In this document: positions 62,616-64,000 of the stretch, piece by piece
Numbering within the stretch: position 1 is the stretch's first letter
Layout of the letters: each line of letters opens with the position of its first letter
Assembly (NCBI RefSeq): GCF_009604385.1
Contig: NZ_WEGJ01000013.1
Coordinates: forward strand, 1-64,000
DNA length: 64,000 nt
Direction: 5' to 3'
Source of the DNA: Streptomyces smaragdinus
GTDB taxonomy: Bacteria > Actinomycetota > Actinomycetes > Streptomycetales > Streptomycetaceae
Made by a program: the position numbers and the translations under genes
The notes under the pieces: generated by a model
Told to the model about the DNA's origin: nothing
Databases searched by the model: none
What the model saw: only the letters and a program-made list of their open reading frames with translations

Positions 62616-62656
62616 CGCTCGGCAGGCCGGTCCCCCGGGACCGGTGAAGTGTGACG

Positions 62657-62696
62657 GCGGGGCCTTCGCGGGTGAATATCACCGCGGAGGCCCCGC
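62657..62696 (+). terminator. hairpin terminator after the M4 peptidase gene
   Basis: A 9-bp stem (GCGGGGCCT with AGGCCCCGC) continued by an inner GGTGA/TCACC helix with an ATA loop. A smaller CCGGTCCC/GGGACCGG hairpin precedes it at 62627-62644. Confidence 0.85.
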
Positions 62697-62763
62697 TGTC
62701 GTTGCTCCACCCGGTTGACGTTTCGCCCGGCTTGTTTAGCTTTGGTGATCTTCGGGACATCTA

Positions 62764-62786
62764 TTGATCGTTTCGGAACCGATCAA
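62764..62786 (+). promoter_or_regulatory. perfect dyad overlapping a ribosome binding site
   Basis: TTGATCG-N9-CGATCAA, a perfect 7-bp dyad, ends within the AAAGGAG ribosome binding site of the next gene. It could be an operator for a repressor or, as RNA, a hairpin hiding the ribosome binding site. Confidence 0.55.
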
Positions 62787-62797
62787 AGGAGCATCAC

Positions 62798-63229
62798 ATG
62801 TCCCTGAAGAGGTCCATGACAGCCGCTCTGTCCACCGCCGCCTTCGTCGCCACGCTGCTGACGGGAGCGACGGCGCAGGCGGCGGACGCGCCCCCGGACG
62901 GCAGGACGACGGCATCGTCGGCCGACACCAGCCAGCGGATCGCGGCCGGGCGGACGAGACCGGGTGAGGGCTGGCAGCAGTACTACTGCTGCGGCATCTA
63001 CCTCGACGTCGACACCTCGTCCGCGCACTTCAGTGGTCGCCCCGTCTACACGTCGAGCATCGGCGGCGAGGGCAACCAGTGGGAGCTGACGGGCACCAGC
63101 GCGATCTACTCCCCGACGGCCACGGGCTTCCGCATCTACCTCCGGTGGAGCAGCGGCGCCCCCATCACCCCGGCCGTGGCGGCGGACCGGCGGTGGTACG
63201 TCAACTGGATCGGGGTCGACAACCCCTGA
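62798..63229 (+). CDS. small secreted protein of unknown function
   Basis: A 143-residue protein with a clear signal peptide (MSLKRSMTAALSTAAFVATLLTGATAQA, cleaved near residue 29), giving a mature part of about 115 residues rich in aromatic and beta-prone sequence (WQQYYCCGIYLDV, NQWELTGTSAIYS, GFRIYLRWSSG). It has two adjacent cysteines. I do not recognise the family. ATG 62798 follows AAAGGAG. The AT-rich region 62710-62790 is its probable promoter. Confidence 0.75.
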   Translation: MSLKRSMTAALSTAAFVATLLTGATAQAADAPPDGRTTASSADTSQRIAAGRTRPGEGWQQYYCCGIYLDVDTSSAHFSGRPVYTSSIGGEGNQWELTGTSAIYSPTATGFRIYLRWSSGAPITPAVAADRRWYVNWIGVDNP

Positions 63230-63253
63230 GCCTGACGCCGGAAGCGCCGGGTT

Positions 63254-63301
63254 ACCACCATCGATGTTACTAACATGGATGTTAGTAACATCGATGGTGG
63301 T
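63254..63301. promoter_or_regulatory. 23-bp perfect inverted repeat with two nested palindromes
   Basis: A perfect 23-bp inverted repeat (63254-63276 and 63279-63301) separated by GG. Inside each arm is a 13-bp palindrome, ATGTTACTAACAT (63264-63276) and ATGTTAGTAACAT (63279-63291). It starts 25 bases after the stop of the small secreted protein and ends just before the lipoprotein gene. It is very AT-rich for this genome and has no T run, so a tandem operator is more likely than a terminator. Confidence 0.7.
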
Positions 63302-63340
63302 GTCATGCCGCGTATGCGGCGCTGGGCAGGGGGCCGTGGC

Positions 63341-64000
63341 ATGTCGCGGGGTATTCGGTTCGTCGTGCTCGGTCTGGGGCTGATGCTTCTCGCCGGGTGC
63401 GGGGACAAGGTGGCCGGGGCCGGTGGGGTGCCGCCGTCGGAGGCGTCCGAGGGTGCGCGGTGGACGCTCGCCAGTCCGATACGGATCGACGGTGTCCGTA
63501 CCGCGGACGGCGGGCGGTCCCTGGTGGTCGGGGCCGAGGTGCCTGACGGGCCGCGGCCGTGTGTGCGGTCGCTGCGCGGTGAGGTCGACCACGTCGGGGA
63601 CGGTGTCGTGTCCGTGCGTGTCACGTACGAGTCCCCGGCCGGGGACCGGGAATCCGGCTGCACCGGGACGCGGCGGGTCGAGGTGCCGGTGCAGCTGGAC
63701 GAGCCCCTCGGGACCCGGAAGGTCGGGGTGGGCTACCCCGGGAACCTCTTCACCCCCGTCGGCGCCACGCCGCCCGCCCTGCGCAAGTGCGGTGAGAACG
63801 GGTGCGATCCCACGCCGCCGCGGTGTACGCCCGATTCCTACCGGCAGGCCGTCAACAGCACCGACATCGCCGATCACACGCACTCGGAGGAGCGCGGCTG
63901 CGACGGCAAGTGGCTCGTGCTGGACCTGTCGACCCGGATGGGCCCGGCGTGCGGCGAACCCGGTGACGGGTGCTCATCGTCGTCCGTCTCGCAGCGTTGG
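63341..64000 (+). CDS. lipoprotein of unknown function, C-terminus outside the window
   Basis: The frame is open to the end of the window, showing 220 residues. The N-terminus is a lipoprotein signal (SRGIRFVVLGLGLMLLAGC) with the lipobox LAGC. The mature part has many cysteines and beta-prone segments (ARWTLASPIRIDGVRT, LVVGAEVPDG, WLVLDLST); no family was recognised. ATG 63341 is preferred because AGGGGG lies 7 bases upstream; ATG 63305, in frame, would add 12 residues and would lie 3 bases from the palindrome. The large dyad upstream probably controls it. Confidence 0.75.
   Translation, partial: MSRGIRFVVLGLGLMLLAGCGDKVAGAGGVPPSEASEGARWTLASPIRIDGVRTADGGRSLVVGAEVPDGPRPCVRSLRGEVDHVGDGVVSVRVTYESPAGDRESGCTGTRRVEVPVQLDEPLGTRKVGVGYPGNLFTPVGATPPALRKCGENGCDPTPPRCTPDSYRQAVNSTDIADHTHSEERGCDGKWLVLDLSTRMGPACGEPGDGCSSSSVSQRW

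Noticed and set aside
63254..63301. Simple terminator for the small secreted protein gene
   Set aside because: The stem is AT-rich, has a 2-base loop and no following T run, and nested palindromes point to a protein-binding site.
39190..64000. Secondary-metabolite gene cluster
   Set aside because: The NB-ARC/TPR proteins recall AfsR-type regulators, but no biosynthetic enzymes such as synthases, oxygenases or transferases are present.

Overview
The window is high-GC actinobacterial chromosome, almost certainly Streptomyces. Coding third positions are nearly all G or C, GTG starts and GTGA/ATGA overlaps are common, and a WhiB-like protein, TTA codons in two genes and several apparently leaderless promoters are present. 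The order oxyR/ahpCD, fumC, class I fumarase, whiB-like gene, glpX, DUF4245, xseB/xseA, ispH, ychF is, from memory, the one around SCO5030-SCO5060 of S. coelicolor. No rRNA, tRNA, CRISPR array or transposase was seen.

Bases 1-34.5 kb are a conserved core: DUF4239 and proline-rich membrane proteins; a DUF192 gene divergent from a prepilin peptidase; an aldo-keto reductase; a cis-prenyltransferase; PhoH; a secreted lytic transglycosylase; an AI-2E-type permease; a PadR-ABC-FtsX operon; oxyR with ahpC-ahpD for peroxide defence; a SpoIIE-type phosphatase; two unrelated fumarases; a beta-lactamase-like hydrolase with a divergent LysR regulator; a LiaF-like protein; an ECF sigma factor with its partner; a WhiB-like regulator; glpX; a nitroreductase; both exonuclease VII subunits, placed convergently; ispH; and ychF.

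From about 34.5 to 39.0 kb lies a small toxin-antitoxin island: HigB/XRE, Phd/VapC, a class II Fic protein, and a second HigB/XRE pair whose toxin is frameshifted. A CTGGAT-N5-CTGGAT element (an 11-bp period) recurs at module borders, and a ~106-bp direct repeat brackets the first two modules. A secreted metallo-beta-lactamase-fold protein follows.

The 40-64 kb part is a surface and signalling region. A membrane Ser/Thr kinase with a ricin-like lectin domain and a TTA codon diverges from a 10.3-kb gene for a secreted protein of about 26 DUF11 repeats, built as four copies of a six-domain, ~2.07-kb unit. Three tandem HTH/NB-ARC/TPR genes follow, each with the same duplicated CTCCGGAG-type upstream element; the middle one is truncated. 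The window ends with an M4 metallopeptidase, a small secreted protein, a long AT-rich palindrome and a partial lipoprotein gene.

The strongest candidates for something undescribed are the hierarchical DUF11 protein with its neighbouring kinase, the NB-ARC triplet with its shared operator, and the module-border repeat of the toxin-antitoxin island.
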